The notes under the pieces were generated by a model. That model did not search any database. It saw only the letters and a program-made list of their open reading frames with translations, and was not told the DNA's origin. From Chrysopilus asiliformis (lineage: Eukaryota > Arthropoda > Insecta > Diptera > Rhagionidae), in assembly GCA_964034945.1 (NCBI GenBank), contig OZ035960.1:109616324-109680323 (forward strand): 64,000 bases of DNA. The letters are read 5' to 3'. Numbering within the stretch: the first letter of the stretch is position 1; every line of letters starts with the position of its first letter. Below are positions 30,830 to 43,774 of this stretch, piece after piece. The position numbers and the translations under genes are program-made.

Positions 30830-32275
30830 ACAAAAGCAAAGAAGAACTACATAAAAAATTTGAAGCTTTTCATTTTTTCCATATGATATTCAACATCTTA
30901 AAACGATTACAAAGCATCTCTAAAATTCGAGATGAATTTTAAAACAAGGAAAACCTACCAAAAGAATGAAAATAATTTGAATTATTTGGCATTTACACAT
31001 AAATCCACACTTAAAATTCTAATTTTAATGTCGGTCTATGTTTTTGTCGCTAATATAATTATTAATTCAGTTTTAATAAAAATCCCCCTCCAAAAAAAAA
31101 CACATCATTAACACACTTGTTTATTTAATTTAAAAATTTGATACTCTTACCATCGCGCCGCCACTTTAGAAGCAATATGCTAATAACCAATTTAAATTCA
31201 TTCAGATCGGATTTTTAATCTTTTCTTTTAAATATGTATAATAATGTTAATACTCTAATTTGAACGAGGTTTTAATTTTTTAATCGATTCGTAAATGCTT
31301 ATCCGAATTTATGTAAAAAGTTTCCCTTCCTTTCACGAAATATTAAAACAAAATCCATTCTAATTAAAATCGGGTTAAAATAACTAAAAACGATTGAATA
31401 AAATTAAATACAAATCAAAACTGTCGCAGTATATCAAAAATGTTTGTAAGGACAACACCCCGAAATGACTCCATGATTGATGCTGCCTCAGCAATCGTCA
31501 TTTCACAGGTGTGGGATGGTGAACGGTGGATGAGGGCATACCCAAGAAAAGGGGGGCTAGCTCAGCAGCGGGTCGGGGTTACTCATCCTGTCACCAATAC
31601 ACAAAGGGGGTATGCACATTTTAAAGGGTAGAGTGGCAAACTGCCCTGAGATGGGGGTTATCGCACCCCTAGCAGTTTAGGTAGCCACGACACAATAAGA
31701 AACTAAAAGGGATCAAGATCATAAGGGAAAGGGAAAAGGGAATGCAACAGGTAAATTTTGTAGCGCATCGTTATCTTCGCGATAGCCTTCGTCTGTCCTC
31801 CTTCAAGACATTCTCCTCTCGTCTATTAACTTAGCAATACATATTAAACATTAACGTAACAAACGATCATTTGCCGAAACCATTGTTTAAACTTCGGTGC
31901 TGATATTGGTCAGCGAACCTATATTAAAAGGGTAATCAATTCTGTCCCAAATCAAAAAAATTGGTGAAAATGAAACCAAATTTTCTTTAAGAATTACCAA
32001 TTTTAATAGGGGAAAAAAATGAGCGCAAACAAAAAAAAAAGAAAAGGAAATTTTGACTTAACTAAAAAAAATCTAAATAATAAGATCAAAAAAAATATGA
32101 CAAAACTTAAAGGTGGCCACTCCTACTTTTAAGAAATTATTATAAATATGTACTAATCAAAATAATATTTTAAATAACATGTCTTATTTATATCTATTTC
32201 ATGTTAGTATTTAGTGAAGTGTATTTATATAAAAAAATTTAAATGTTTGAATGAATATTTTATGTTTTTATGTAA
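30830..32275. other. No gene recognised; one less AT-rich patch
   Basis: Mostly AT-rich. 31440-31720 is distinctly richer in G and C with runs of G, and carries a 63-codon frame without a motif. It may be a fragment of an unidentified repeat. Confidence 0.35.
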
Positions 32276-32279
32276 TTTG

Positions 32280-32640
32280 TGCATGCAATGTTGTGTGTGT
32301 GTGTGTGTATGTGTGATGTTGATTGTAGTGTTGTATGGGTGATATTGACTTCGTCCTGCATGAATCTTCTGCGTCGATCGTGATTTGCGTGATTGATGTG
32401 TGTATGTGTGTTAAAACGCGTGTGTGTTTGAATGTATCCCGTGGGATATGAACAGGTGCATGCAATGATATGATTGTGACGTGGAATTCGCTTTGCATGA
32501 TCCAGTGACGTCAGTGAATAATTTGCATGCGAAATTTTATGAAATTTTAATTGTTGTATGATGAGTCCTCTCCCAAGGTGTGTTGTTGTGTGTATGTATG
32601 TGTTGTGTGTATGTGTGCGTGTGTGTTTTTAGATGAAATT
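32280..32640. repeat. TG-rich low-complexity region
   Basis: Dispersed GTGTGTGTAT tracts at about 32290-32315, 32395-32430 and 32578-32625 with unique DNA between them. A 76-codon minus-strand frame rich in His and Thr is a product of the repeats. Confidence 0.8.
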
Positions 32641-32644
32641 ATGT

Positions 32645-34470
32645 TTGAATGACTTACAGAATGTGATGATTATGAATGATTGGTGATTGTGAAAAATATG
32701 CTTGATCTGCGTTTGTTGTTGTTCTGCAGTGATGTTTGAAGTGGTTTTATCCTTTTTTGTTGTGTTTTACACCTTTTGTTTCATTTTAACACTAGTTCAC
32801 AGTCTTATTTGTAAGTTGTTTTTATGTTAACTTATTTTAATCACTATTTCAACGTTTTTTTTTCCTTTTTTATTTTATTTTTGTATCCTTTTCCGGGACG
32901 CGCGTTTTTAGTTTTCTATGACGTAGGTTTTCATTTCAATGATTCATTATTTTAGGTTAGTGATACTAAATTTAAGTTATTTTAGAAATAAGTAAAATAG
33001 TTGCACAAATAAAATCTCCTTTTCTGTCAAATCTCGCTTTAAAACTTAATATAAAATCAAATCATACTAAATTAAGCGACGCGCGCCTACCGCTTACGAA
33101 AACGTTTGGGAGAGAACTAAAAAAATAATCAAAGGAAGAAAAGATTTGAATTTTGTATTTCCGTTAGCTCTTTCAACAGTGAATACTTAAAGGCAATCGG
33201 TTTAATTGAAAACTGCAAGCCAAGTTTAAACAAATGGTCAAGCTGAACATCCTGCTGTTGCTAGGGATTTAAATACGGTCATCTTGCGATTTCCTTATAC
33301 TAGACTATAAGAAGGATATTCACAACAAAAAAAAACAAAGGCAACTGATTTTTATTGATTGAATCGCTATACTTTCTGAGAAAATCGTTCAATTTCCATT
33401 TTTGAATATTTAGGTTGATGCAAAAAGTTATGATTTTAAGTACGCGAAATAGAATTTATTTAAGAAATTCTGGGTTAGTTGAGTTTGAGTGATATTCTTG
33501 AATTTCTAACGACACTACTTTCATCACATCTGGAATAGGAAGGTAAAAATCTTTAAAGCTTAGTAACAACTGAATAGAAGTTACTGGAAAAAATCGCCAA
33601 ACAATGCCATGGAATGAATCGAATTTCTATCGGTATTTTGACTATAGATTCTCGAAACATCGATCGTTACATGTTTACACCTTTCATGTGAAAGATTAAA
33701 TGTGTAATGAGATAGGCAACAACAATAAGTAAGATAGGGACAAGGGACCACCTATTACGTGTTAGATTCATTTAATTTTTGGTCTTGAACTGAATTAAAT
33801 TGAATAAAGCGATTAGCACAGTTGACCAAAACTGATATTGCCGCGGAGAAATTGAAATTAAATCGAAGACCTCAAAGAATTAATCTAACAAAATCGTGAA
33901 GTCGACATGGTTGCCATTTATAACTACGATCGGTTGTTGTTGGATATTGTCCACATGTCCAGCAGTGCAGTGTACCAGAAACGATCTTGGAGTTTGGAAA
34001 ATATGGAAGCCATAATGCACTATAGTAGAATAAATAAAGTGTCACGATCACGACGATCCCACAGGCCAAATGGTCAACACTTGGTGGCAATAGTTGAAAA
34101 CTGAATTGATCGATGGGGTCTCATGAGAAAATCGCCAGATCAACAGCCTCCTACTAGGCATCAATCCATCTTAGTGTTGATTAAATTGAATTCGATTAAA
34201 TGCAACGAACATCGGCAGCAGCGGAAAACTTAATTAAACATAGAAAAATATCTTATAGGTGCAACCGATGATTTTCTTCTGCTAGACTTGGAATTTTGAG
34301 TTGGTTTATTGGTAAACCTTCAATTTTCCTTGGAAAATCGTACAAGAGAAATTTTGAGAAAAACGGTCTTTTGCCTGCCCTCATTTAGAGAATTTGACGG
34401 TTGCCCCTGACAATTGTAGCTTTTCTTATATTTTTTATTAAAATCAAAAGTTTTTGTTTTGAATATTTGT
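32645..34470. other. No gene recognised
   Basis: AT-rich unique DNA. Frames of 65-72 codons on opposite strands around 33870-34100 overlap each other and show no motif. Confidence 0.4.
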
Positions 34471-34474
34471 TACT

Positions 34475-34805
34475 AGCATGCATACCCGTCGTTGCCGGGT
34501 TAAGTTTTTTTCAATTTTTTTTGATGGTCTATGCTGGAGTTAAATTTCAGGCCAATCGGCTTGGTAGTTTTTCCGCAAAAGGGTAACATAGCGCAAAAAC
34601 TAAGTTTCAAAATCACTTTACCCCCTCCCCTTACTTCCCCCACCCCTCGCGCTACTTTTCCGTATGCCTATGTTGGAACCAGAACTACCACAGACACTCA
34701 TGCCACATTTCAAGTCAATCGGTTCAGCCGTTTTTGCGTGAAAGAGGAACAGACAGACAGACAGACAGACACCAACTCATTTTTATATATTAGTATGATA
34801 TGATA
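34475..34805 (+). repeat. Family A repeat, two-unit copy
   Basis: A complete copy from 'agcatgcatacccgtcgttg' to the tail 'atatattagtatgatatgat', with two monomers where the 27469 copy has three. The GACAGACAGAC run lies before the tail. It shows what the interrupted copy looked like before insertion. Confidence 0.75.
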
Positions 34806-34809
34806 TATT

Positions 34810-36360
34810 AGGAGTCCACATATTGCGTGGAGTCAATGAGACCCATTCGAGGCCACCCCGGCAGTCTACAGGTTAAAAGAATATTATTGATTAAGGTAAT
34901 CTATTTATGAAAATATTGTTATCCAACATTAAATTATAATTCTTTAAGTAATTTAGAAAACAGCAGGTGAGGGGTATTCTGAGAAAGAGGAGGTAATTTT
35001 TTTATTTTTATGTTGAGCGGACTTCCTGACCTTTTGTTAATTTTTTTTTGTCCATGTGAAGATAGTTTATATTATTTACAGAGATTAGAAAATTCTTCCT
35101 GCATGGTATTGCACCTTCCATTGCTTTGCAGAGTATAATTAAAGCTAAACCAAATAAAAAAAACCTAATAAACTTGAATATAAAAATGATAAAAATGGGA
35201 AACATTTTTTGTTATAAAAGGGCAATACAAACTATAAAAATTTAATAAATGAAAATGCGTATATTATTTTTCATTTTAGTATCCACTATTGGAACGGCTC
35301 AATATTAAAGTCATCTGATTTTAATCATAACAAAAACAGTTCGATAGTGGCTGCTGATCTCATATACGGCGAAAACTCAATTAGAAGCTTCCATATTGGG
35401 GTGGTCTTTTCGTATTAGAATGGCTTTATTAATATCTATGAAAACCGAAAAGGCTACACGGTTATCCATTTTTACATGAATTTATCGATTTTTCATTTAT
35501 AATGCGGTTCTCCAATTCAATGCACTAATGATGAATATAAATGAGTATAAAATCCAACCGAGTAAGTAACCGTGGTGCATTGCATTGGCCAGGTATGATT
35601 GATCGATTGATCATCGATTGAATGACTGATGTGGATGCGAGAACAGGTGATTTACCAGTCGATCGATTGATGATGCCATGAGAAAATCTTTTCCACAACG
35701 CAAAACAACAAAATTGATCTCGTTCCACGGTCCAAATTTGGAAGCTGCGACTAAATGGGAAAGAATTTGCATACAAACTGCATACAAAAAACAGTAAAAG
35801 CGTAATCTTGTGCGTTAGCGATATGTGAACATTACATCATAAGCGGATCTGCATCGATCGAATCGAGGAACTTTTAAATTTAAAAAAAAAATAGTTTTGC
35901 ATAAACTTTAATGCAGTACAGCTGCATCAATAGGGTCGTATGTTTGTCTGTCTGTCTGCCTCCCTGCCTGGCTGAATATATGCAAATCGTTTTAAATAAA
36001 TCTTATATGATTGAGAACAGACAGAAACTTATGCTGCGTTAAGTATGTGCATAAATAGAACATGGGCGAGGCAATTTTGAACTCATCGCCATATTCATAA
36101 AAATGCTTTTCTTGATGCTTTCTTAATGGAAATCCAAAAATATGTACCGACAAAATTGTATACTAGGACTTGTATAAATCATCTATTGACGTAAATCTGA
36201 TTTGAAGAACGATAGGGGCAGAGAAGATGTTCACTTCGTTTTTGTTCTTACAGCGTCAAATGATAATCAAGTGGAAAGAAACTAAAGAACTATGAAAGAT
36301 TTGGGTTTAAAAACGTGATCAACAACAAAAATAATAAAAAACTAAAAAGCGCATTTCCCA
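34810..36360. other. No gene recognised
   Basis: AT-rich unique DNA. A GTCT run lies at about 35942-35962. A lone MITE-like end 'ccccggcagtctacaggtta' occurs near 34856. Confidence 0.4.
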
Positions 36361-36364
36361 AATA

Positions 36365-36575
36365 GCTTGTGCTTGCTGTGCAAGAGCTTGTGCTTACTGT
36401 TCAAGAGCTTGTGCTTGCTGTGGAAGAGCTTGTGCTTACTGTTCAAGAGCTTGTTCTTGCGGCGGATTTCTCAAAGAGCTTGTATTTGTGCCACATTTTC
36501 CAAAAACCTTGAGCTTGCTGCGCATATCTTAAAGGGCTTGTGGTTGCGGCGCATTTTTCTAAGAGCTTGTGCTTG
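36365..36575 (+). repeat. 21-bp minisatellite, 'gagcttgtgcttgctgtg'
   Basis: Four regular 21-bp units followed by three longer, irregular ones containing 'gcggcgcattt'. The 69-codon frame across it is a repeat artefact. Confidence 0.85.
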
Positions 36576-36888
36576 ATCGCATTATTGTTCGTATTTTTGG
36601 CAATCTATGTTTTGTTTTGAAAAATCGTAATAAAAAAATCCGCCTGTCTCAAAAGTATCCATTTCCACTTCGTTCTTAGCCCTATGCGGACTTTTAACAC
36701 ATTTTCGAGTGGCAAATTTCTGTCTTGCTTGCATGAAAAAGGTACCTGGAATCAAAAACGCCAGAAAAATTCGAAAAAAAAATAGAAAGAAAAGTCATAA
36801 ATTGAAATTCGGCCGGGAATCAGTGCTGAAAATCCCAATTTTTTTTTTTTTTGTAAATGTAACAAATTTTTTGTAACCAATTCTTTAT

Positions 36889-37100
36889 TAGAGTACGACC
36901 GAAGGTTAGTTTTTGACCGAAGCCCGAAGATGTAGGCAAACTTGGGTCTGTTGTTTAACCGTCGTCCATGCTGAAGCTGAATCTTAAGGTTGACCGAAGC
37001 CGCAGTTTGGCCCAAGCCGCAGTTTGGTTGTAGTCGAAGTTTGGCCAAAGGTGTGATTTTTGGCCGAAGGTGGCTAAGGCGATTAATCTGTCGGACTCTA
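36889..37100. mobile_element. 212-bp hAT-type MITE with 8-bp target duplication
   Basis: TAGAGTACGACC at left and, inverted, TAGAGTCCGACAG at right, flanked on both sides by an exact 8-bp TTCTTTAT (36881-36888, 37101-37108). 'ggccgaag' and 'gccgcagtttgg' motifs repeat inside. An 8-bp duplication and TAGAG ends are hAT hallmarks. Confidence 0.9.
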
Positions 37101-37320
37101 TTCTTTATTAAATAATACTATTAAGAAAATGAAACCCTTCTAAAAATATTTCGATTTTTTGTTAAAATCAGATAATATTTTTATTATCCTGTGATAAACT
37201 TTTTTCATATCGTAAATAATAAGTTTTTTATTCGTAATATACTACAAGTTTCATAATTTTAAAATAATAAAAATGTAAAATTTTAATTCTCATCATTTTT
37301 ATCCCCAGTAGATATCCTAG

Positions 37321-37605
37321 CATAATTGTTTAAAGGAGTATCTTTATGTAAAATTACGACTACGAGTTCCTTGGGCGGTTGGTAGCAGTTCAAAAACAAT
37401 TGTGAGTACAGACATCGATTTGTCTGACATGGAATTGCGTGGGCATTCTACAGCCAACTCAGGAAACAATCAAATAAAGTGCATAAGAAGTTCTCCTCGC
37501 CAAAAAACATCATCGGCCGCGGCTGGATATCTGGGGAATAGTGCAGACAGCATAACTATGCTCAATGCATACGAATATATTGTTCCACATAGGACTATTA
37601 TATGA
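37321..37605 (+). CDS. Coding-like open frame, possible terminal exon
   Basis: The frame is open from after the stop at 37318-37320 to the stop at 37605 without an ATG at its start. From about 37390 the composition looks protein-like, including DIDLSDMELRGHSTANSGNN and a C-terminus LNAYEYIVPHRTII. A possible splice acceptor 'gttggtagcag' lies at 37379-37389. I recognise no domain, and there is no linked exon, so it could be chance or an exon of a gene extending outside my recognition. Confidence 0.2.
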   Translation, partial: HNCLKEYLYVKLRLRVPWAVGSSSKTIVSTDIDLSDMELRGHSTANSGNNQIKCIRSSPRQKTSSAAAGYLGNSADSITMLNAYEYIVPHRTII

Positions 37606-37921
37606 TGCCAGGAACAGCATGCCATTGAGTGTTTTATTTTTATTCATATTAACATGACGTATGATCTTTTGTTATAGAAGCATTTCACGGGGCCTGATCG
37701 TCTGTAGGAATCAACGTGCCACGCAACTGGGGCGTCAAGTATACAAATTGTGCAGTCAATAATTCATGCAAAAGTAAGTCGAACCGCAGGCTGCCTCCAT
37801 ACCTCCTATTTGCTTATTTTAATGTTGTTAATGGTAAAAGAAAAAAAAACTTATTATATTTTATCTGTGAAAATAAAAGCAGTGATTCTCAATTTTACTT
37901 GGAAGTCATGGCTTTTTGTTT

Positions 37922-38069
37922 GGGGCTGTCAATAGAATACGTCACACATTTAGGGGAAGATTGCGGTAGTGTGACAGTGATATTAAATTCTACAAAAATC
38001 ATGAAAAAACCATTACGAGAGCGGTTCGGAAAGGCAAAAATCGGCATGACGTATTTTATGGACATCCCC
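37922..38069 (+). mobile_element. Repeat G complete element, 148 bp
   Basis: Inverted ends 'ggggctgtcaatagaatacg' and, from the right, 'ggggatgtccataaaatacg'; both continue into GTCA. The interior carries 'tgcggtagtgtgacagtgat' and 'gcggttcggaaaggcaaaaa'. This is the reference for the partial copies at 13165, 27146, 40440 and 42630. The overlapping frames of 141 and 144 codons are not genes. Confidence 0.75.
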
Positions 38070-38124
38070 TGGAATGTGAGATTTGTCCAGACCAAATTCT
38101 TCATTATCAAAAAAACTAACGCAT

Positions 38125-38335
38125 CGACCCATCGTCGGACACAAAAATGAACTACACTAGGGTGTTTGGGATGACAAAAGATTTTGATTTCTGCATGAAC
38201 GTCCGTATGTCGGTTCGTCCATGAACACCATAACTTCCGAAAGAATTGAGCTAAAGACTTGAAATTTGGTAGAGATGCGTTTCTTGTAAAAAGTAAGGTC
38301 GTTAAAAATCTTCCAGACACCCAATAAAAATAAAA
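38125..38335 (+). repeat. DINE-1-like repeat fragment
   Basis: 'gtcggacacaaaaatgaact', 'gggatgacaaaagattttga', a short GTCC run, 'taacttccgaaagaattgag' and 'gacttgaaatttgg', as at 18830. The GTCT core is shorter than elsewhere. Confidence 0.65.
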
Positions 38336-38521
38336 TCTGTTATATTAAATTCTTGACAATAGAAAACTTTAAAAACTCAAGGACTTTTTCTGGACACTGA
38401 AGGTTAGAGATCTTTTATAAGAAGCCAATTCTCGAATGACACTTAACCTTCGATTCCCCCGCGGAGTTATGCACTCCCAAAATAGTAGTTATCCTGCAGC
38501 ACCCCTCAAATTACTCTTTAA

Positions 38522-38858
38522 CATGTTGACTGCCATGGGAGACGCGCAAGTAGTCTGACATTAAAATGGGCTCCTAAAGCCGTGTGAGGCACATGTGGTC
38601 TCACAGCACTTTATTTCAGTCTAAGCTGCCTGGTAAAGCATTGGATGTACAGAACCGTATAAAACTTATGGAAAAAATAATAGACGGCCTGGGAAACTCT
38701 TTTTTTGAATTTTGTGATACCAATGTGAAACCACAAGCGGTATATTGCGGTATATGTCGCCAATTTATAAAAACGATATCATTTTAAGGCAAATCATAAA
38801 AAAAGTCTATTGGCCTCTGGGACCCCATTTTTTTGCTTCCATGGTGGCAGTCAACGTG
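38522..38858. mobile_element. 337-bp TTAA-flanked element, piggyBac type
   Basis: TTAA at 38518-38521 and 38859-38862; ends CATGTTGACTGCCATGG and, inverted, CACGTTGACTGCCACC. A 67-codon frame inside (38584-38787) includes DVQNRIKLMEKIIDGLGNS and a CGIC pair. It might be a scrap of captured or transposase coding sequence, but I cannot match it. Confidence 0.7.
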
Positions 38859-38862
38859 TTAA

Positions 38863-40430
38863 ATACGGGCGAATTTTCCTATAAAATTCAAATCTTGAAA
38901 TTGCAGAACTATCTACGACTATACTTGAGAACCACTAAAGACGCGGATAAGTAGAATTTTTGCAAATTGTTACATCGGCTTTAATTAATTTGAGGGGCAC
39001 GTATTAATAATAACAATTGTCTCACCATGTCAACATAGTTGTCTTAGCATCAATTAACAGCATATCAAGAAAAACGTTTCATTTGAAAATATCACTCGCC
39101 GAATATCGTATGAAAAACGCCTTTGAACAAATTTCAAATGACTCCATAGTGAATTGCATTAAAAGTTTGTAGACAGATATGTACGAGTGGATGAAATGAA
39201 GTAAATGAAATTTTTAGAGGCTCATAAGAATTTATTTTAGAGTCGTGTCAGAGAACACCTTCAGTCGGAATCATTTGTACCTTTAGCGGATGCAAAAAGG
39301 ACAACAAAAAAAAAATCATTTTAGAAATGAACTTAAGAAGTTGCGGAATGCATTAAAAGGTTTACATTCTTGGGTGAAGGGGTTTTTGAGACACAAAACC
39401 AATTCTCCAGCAAATTGAACAAATTGTAATTTTGCTGCAATTTTCATTCGTTGATTTTCATTTTGGTTAACAGCTCAAAGTTGTTTTTCCATGGTCTTGA
39501 TTTGTCATAAACTTGCAACTCCTTCGAACCTATACGGACTAAAGAATGTCCAGTCCACACCTGGCCAAAGTTTACCGTACGCATCCATGCCTTACCAATC
39601 AGTCTTGATCAATCTATTTTCAGTTACCAGTACCTACTATAATCAACTTTTCTTCATATTCCCCCGACAATGTTCAAACAATGTTTTCTGTTGTGTATTT
39701 CTTACACAGATTGTTGCATGGTTTGTACGTTTTTTTTCAATGCAGCAAGAAATTTAACATTGAGCGCGAATATCTTGGAAGTCGGCCTTAGGCTTTACTT
39801 AAAGTATACATAAATGTGGATGGAAATCATAAAAATGTATCCAGTGGGCAACTATTGAAGAGCCATAGAAGTTGACAGCTCTATTCGCCACTATTTCGAG
39901 ACGTCAAAAGACATTTTCTTTAATTTCAATTACTCGCCTTGACAGCGTTTTGATTTTCGATCTGTACCTTCCTTCTATTTGTATGCTTCAGGGGTAATCA
40001 AAATTGAAAATTCATATTGTTCAATAGTACGAGTTATGAGGTAGGATATTGTTGTAAAAGGGAAAAAGATTTATGAATTCAGTACTAATGGAAAAATACA
40101 TACATTAGTTTCCTATATTTAACCGCAGCATTTTTTTTGAGGCGCATTGAATTTTAAAGCAATTATTAAGGAATTAATATTATAATATTTAGAATAAAAA
40201 ACATTTTTTTTAAATTTCTGCCTGTCGGGATATTTGTGTGTTACGCACTGGAATTTTTTTTTCAAATTTCTTTTATTCAAAAATTTTAAATAATGAAACA
40301 CAAATACTTGGCTAGAAGCTTTTCGAAAAAGTTAGAAAAAATTATAGAACTTATGATCAAACTTGGTTTAAAAAGTTAGAAGAATGCAGGCGAGGGAGTA
40401 AAAGAGGAATAAAAAAGAAAGACAGCTTTG
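38863..40430. other. No gene recognised
   Basis: AT-rich unique DNA; an 88-codon frame at 39491-39757 has a hydrophobic end but no motif. Confidence 0.4.
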
Positions 40431-40439
40431 GGTGAGAAA

Positions 40440-40670
40440 ATACCACCCCCACCACCGCTCTCTAAGTGCTACGAAGCTCATAGTCATACTTCGAAGACTA
40501 TCCATAAGTTACGGGACGATAATTTTTGCCCTTTTCAACTCCCGTTTCCCTTCCATCGTCTATCTTTTTAACGATTTTTGTATGGGGCTTTAAACCGTCG
40601 TCACACTACCGCGGACCCTTCTTCCTTCCTTAAATGTGTGACGTATTTTATGGAAAACATCTTAGCCAGC
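40440..40670 (-). repeat. Repeat G, inverted diverged copy
   Basis: Read on the minus strand: 'ttccataaaatacgtcacac', then 'gcggtagtgtgacgacggtt'. The far end is not defined. Confidence 0.5.
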
Positions 40671-40674
40671 GCAT

Positions 40675-42620
40675 TACTAGACTATTTGGGTATAGGGCTC
40701 CAAAATTAGTCCTTATAGTAAATGTCTTCAAATTTTCTGTTGTCAGAAGAAGATAAGAATATTTAACAAAAGCTTTAACTTTTAAGGGACTTACAACATT
40801 TTTCCCTGGAAGTAAAGTGGGGTTTTATTTGGAGTTGCTCCACTTTTTTTAGTATTTTGTAACAAAGCATAGAAAATTTTTGAATGGCTAAGAATTCAGA
40901 GTCTTCTTCACTATAAATTATGAAATTCTATAATCAATCATGCCCTAAATACGTACAAATGCCAACCTTACGGGAAAAAACTGATCTACTGCAACCATAA
41001 TTCATAAAATCACATTTATTTATGCAATTTGATATGCAGAGTTAATTTCTCGGGCATGGCGAATTTAGAATGCAGGTGATCGAAATGCACCCACCAAGTA
41101 TTTTCTAATTGCACAATGAGATTCTATCCAAGTTAAGACTCACATGTCAATCGATTTACAGCCCACTAAATTTAAATTGAAATTGATTGAAGCCAAGTCA
41201 GCCATGGCCTCCATCACATCAAAAATTGGATAAAATGCAATCTCAGTGGTTGAAAATATTTTGCAAATTAATTCGATTTAAATGTTTTCAACATCATATA
41301 TACTCTTTCAGATACATGTATCTATAGGGTATACTCGTATGTTACTGCAATATTGGATTTCGTTAAGCCTACAATTCCAATAAATCTAAACCAATCATGA
41401 TCTCGTAGTAACGATTATTGTTCTTTTGTGATATTTGAAATAATTTTTCTCGTTTAATTAAAATTCTCTCAAGTTCGTGCTGCATTATATGTCAACAATC
41501 AAAGATATACCGATTGTAAATTATTTTTATTTTCGATGAGAATTCATTTTAATAGCACCACAAGTCGTCACAAAAGATCATTGGTCGATGCCGAGTGAAT
41601 ATGGCAGATAATAAGATACCAATAAGAAAATCTGTGGATGGTATGGTACGCGCCCGTTTGAGGGTTAAAGTAGCAACATGGTAAGGTGTCTAATTAAATA
41701 TTACCTTTGTGTAACTTTATTGGCTTCCAGCTGTATACCGAAATGATCGGTGCGCGACATTTTTATGTTGAATAACTATCTATCAGATGAAAACACGTAC
41801 ATGATGCTGTATATTTTTGTATCTTTTGATGATCTTGTACGATTTTATGTTTATGTATATTCATCGGTGATGGGATTTCACTGGGATTTCGTTAACATGG
41901 CCGAATTGCCGCGTGAGTGATTAATGACCCACATGCGATTGGGGCAGATGAAATGCAGCTGATACGGCAGTTTGTCATGACATAAATGAGAAGAGGGCCT
42001 ACACTTAAACATTAAATCCTATCGCTACTCATTGGTAAAAATTCCCCAATTTCCTCCTACCAATTACTATCCGCTACCCGAAAAAAGCATCCGTAAACTT
42101 CAATTTCAAATTAGGTGTTTGTATCTACTTTGATTAACATTTTTGGAAGCTATACGACTACCATAATTAATGACATTGTCATCAATGCTCTGTTCTCTTA
42201 ACGCGCAAAGGGCTACTTTATGTTACAACATAACTCATCCGGTTGTCGTTTTGATAAAAAGCGACCACATGCATGGTTTGGTGTGGTGATATTTTTACAA
42301 AAAGGATTCCATTCGGCGTGCTGTGTTACTACCGACTTTTCCACTGCGTATCAATAATTTCCAGAATTTTTCGTTATAAATTTTTATGTGACACGCAATT
42401 TGTTCTAAAACATAAATTTTTTATTCATTTAGTATCGGGTTATTTTTAATTAACACCTTTGAGCTGTAACTCACAAATGCGTTATAATAATAAAAATGCA
42501 ATTTCGACTAGACATAAATTTTATTTTAAAGTTTTATTAGTGCAGTCAAATTGACTGTGAAAATATTGTACAAAATAAAAAAAAATACCCGAATTTTGTA
42601 ATTTGTTGCGTTGTATTTTG
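40675..42620. other. No gene recognised
   Basis: AT-rich unique DNA with no repeat match seen in the window. Confidence 0.4.
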
Positions 42621-42629
42621 ATAATAAAG

Positions 42630-43717
42630 GCTGTCTTTAAAATAAACCATACTTGTAGCGGAGAGGAAAGGCTGGGGTAGTGTGACTACTTTTTCGCAAT
42701 TTTTCTGTACTGAACTCCTTATAAAAACATAACAAAAGCTACAATTGTCAGGCGTCCAATCGCTAAGTACTCTAATCGCCAATTACTCTATTTGAGTGCA
42801 GGCAAATTTTTTGTGAAGAAAATCCATTTGTATGGGAGAAGAGGCAAGGATTATTCCAATTGGATTTTGATGTATGGGCCGGTTATTTAAAATCATATTC
42901 TAAACACTTTTCGTCCTTATAAATTTTTCGATACTGTGCACCGTTTTTGAGAAAATAGAAAAAAAACATTCAATTTGTATTGGGGAGGGGGGAAGGAGTG
43001 ATCAAACTGGATTTTGATGTATAGATAATTTATGTAAAATCTTTTTTAAAACACATTTTATATTAATTTTTTTTTCTTCGATAAGACTAACCGTTTTCGA
43101 GTAAAGTGCGAAAAAGTGTTTCGTTTGTATGGTGGAGGAGCAAGGAATGGTACGACTTTGCAATTTTAAGAAGTTAGCCTTGCCATTTACGAGATACGCA
43201 ACCGTACAAAATTTCAAGCCTCTAGCTCATTCCTTTCGAGAGTCCTGGTGTTTACGGACATACCGACAGACGTACACACCGACAGACAGATAGACAGACA
43301 GACACACAGACAGAAAGACAGAAAGATAGAAAGACAGAAAGACAGAAAGACAGAAAGACAGAAAGACAGAAAGACAGAAAGACAGAAAGACAGAAAGACA
43401 GAAAGACAGAAAGACAGAAAGACAGAAAGACAGAAAGACAGAAAGACAGAAAGACAGAAAGACAGAAAGACAGAAAGACAGAAAGACAGAAAGACAGAAA
43501 GACAGAAAGACAGAAAGACAGAAAGACAGAAAGACAGAAAGACAGAAAGACAGAAAGACAGAAAGACAGAAAGACAGAAAGACAGAAAGACAGAAAGATA
43601 GAAAGACAGAAAGACAGAAAGACAGAAAGACAGAAAGACAGAAAGACAGAAAGACAGAAAGACAGAAAGACAGAAAGACAGAAAGACAGAAAGACAGAAA
43701 GACAGAAAGACAAAAAA

Positions 43718-43774
<57 letters not shown>

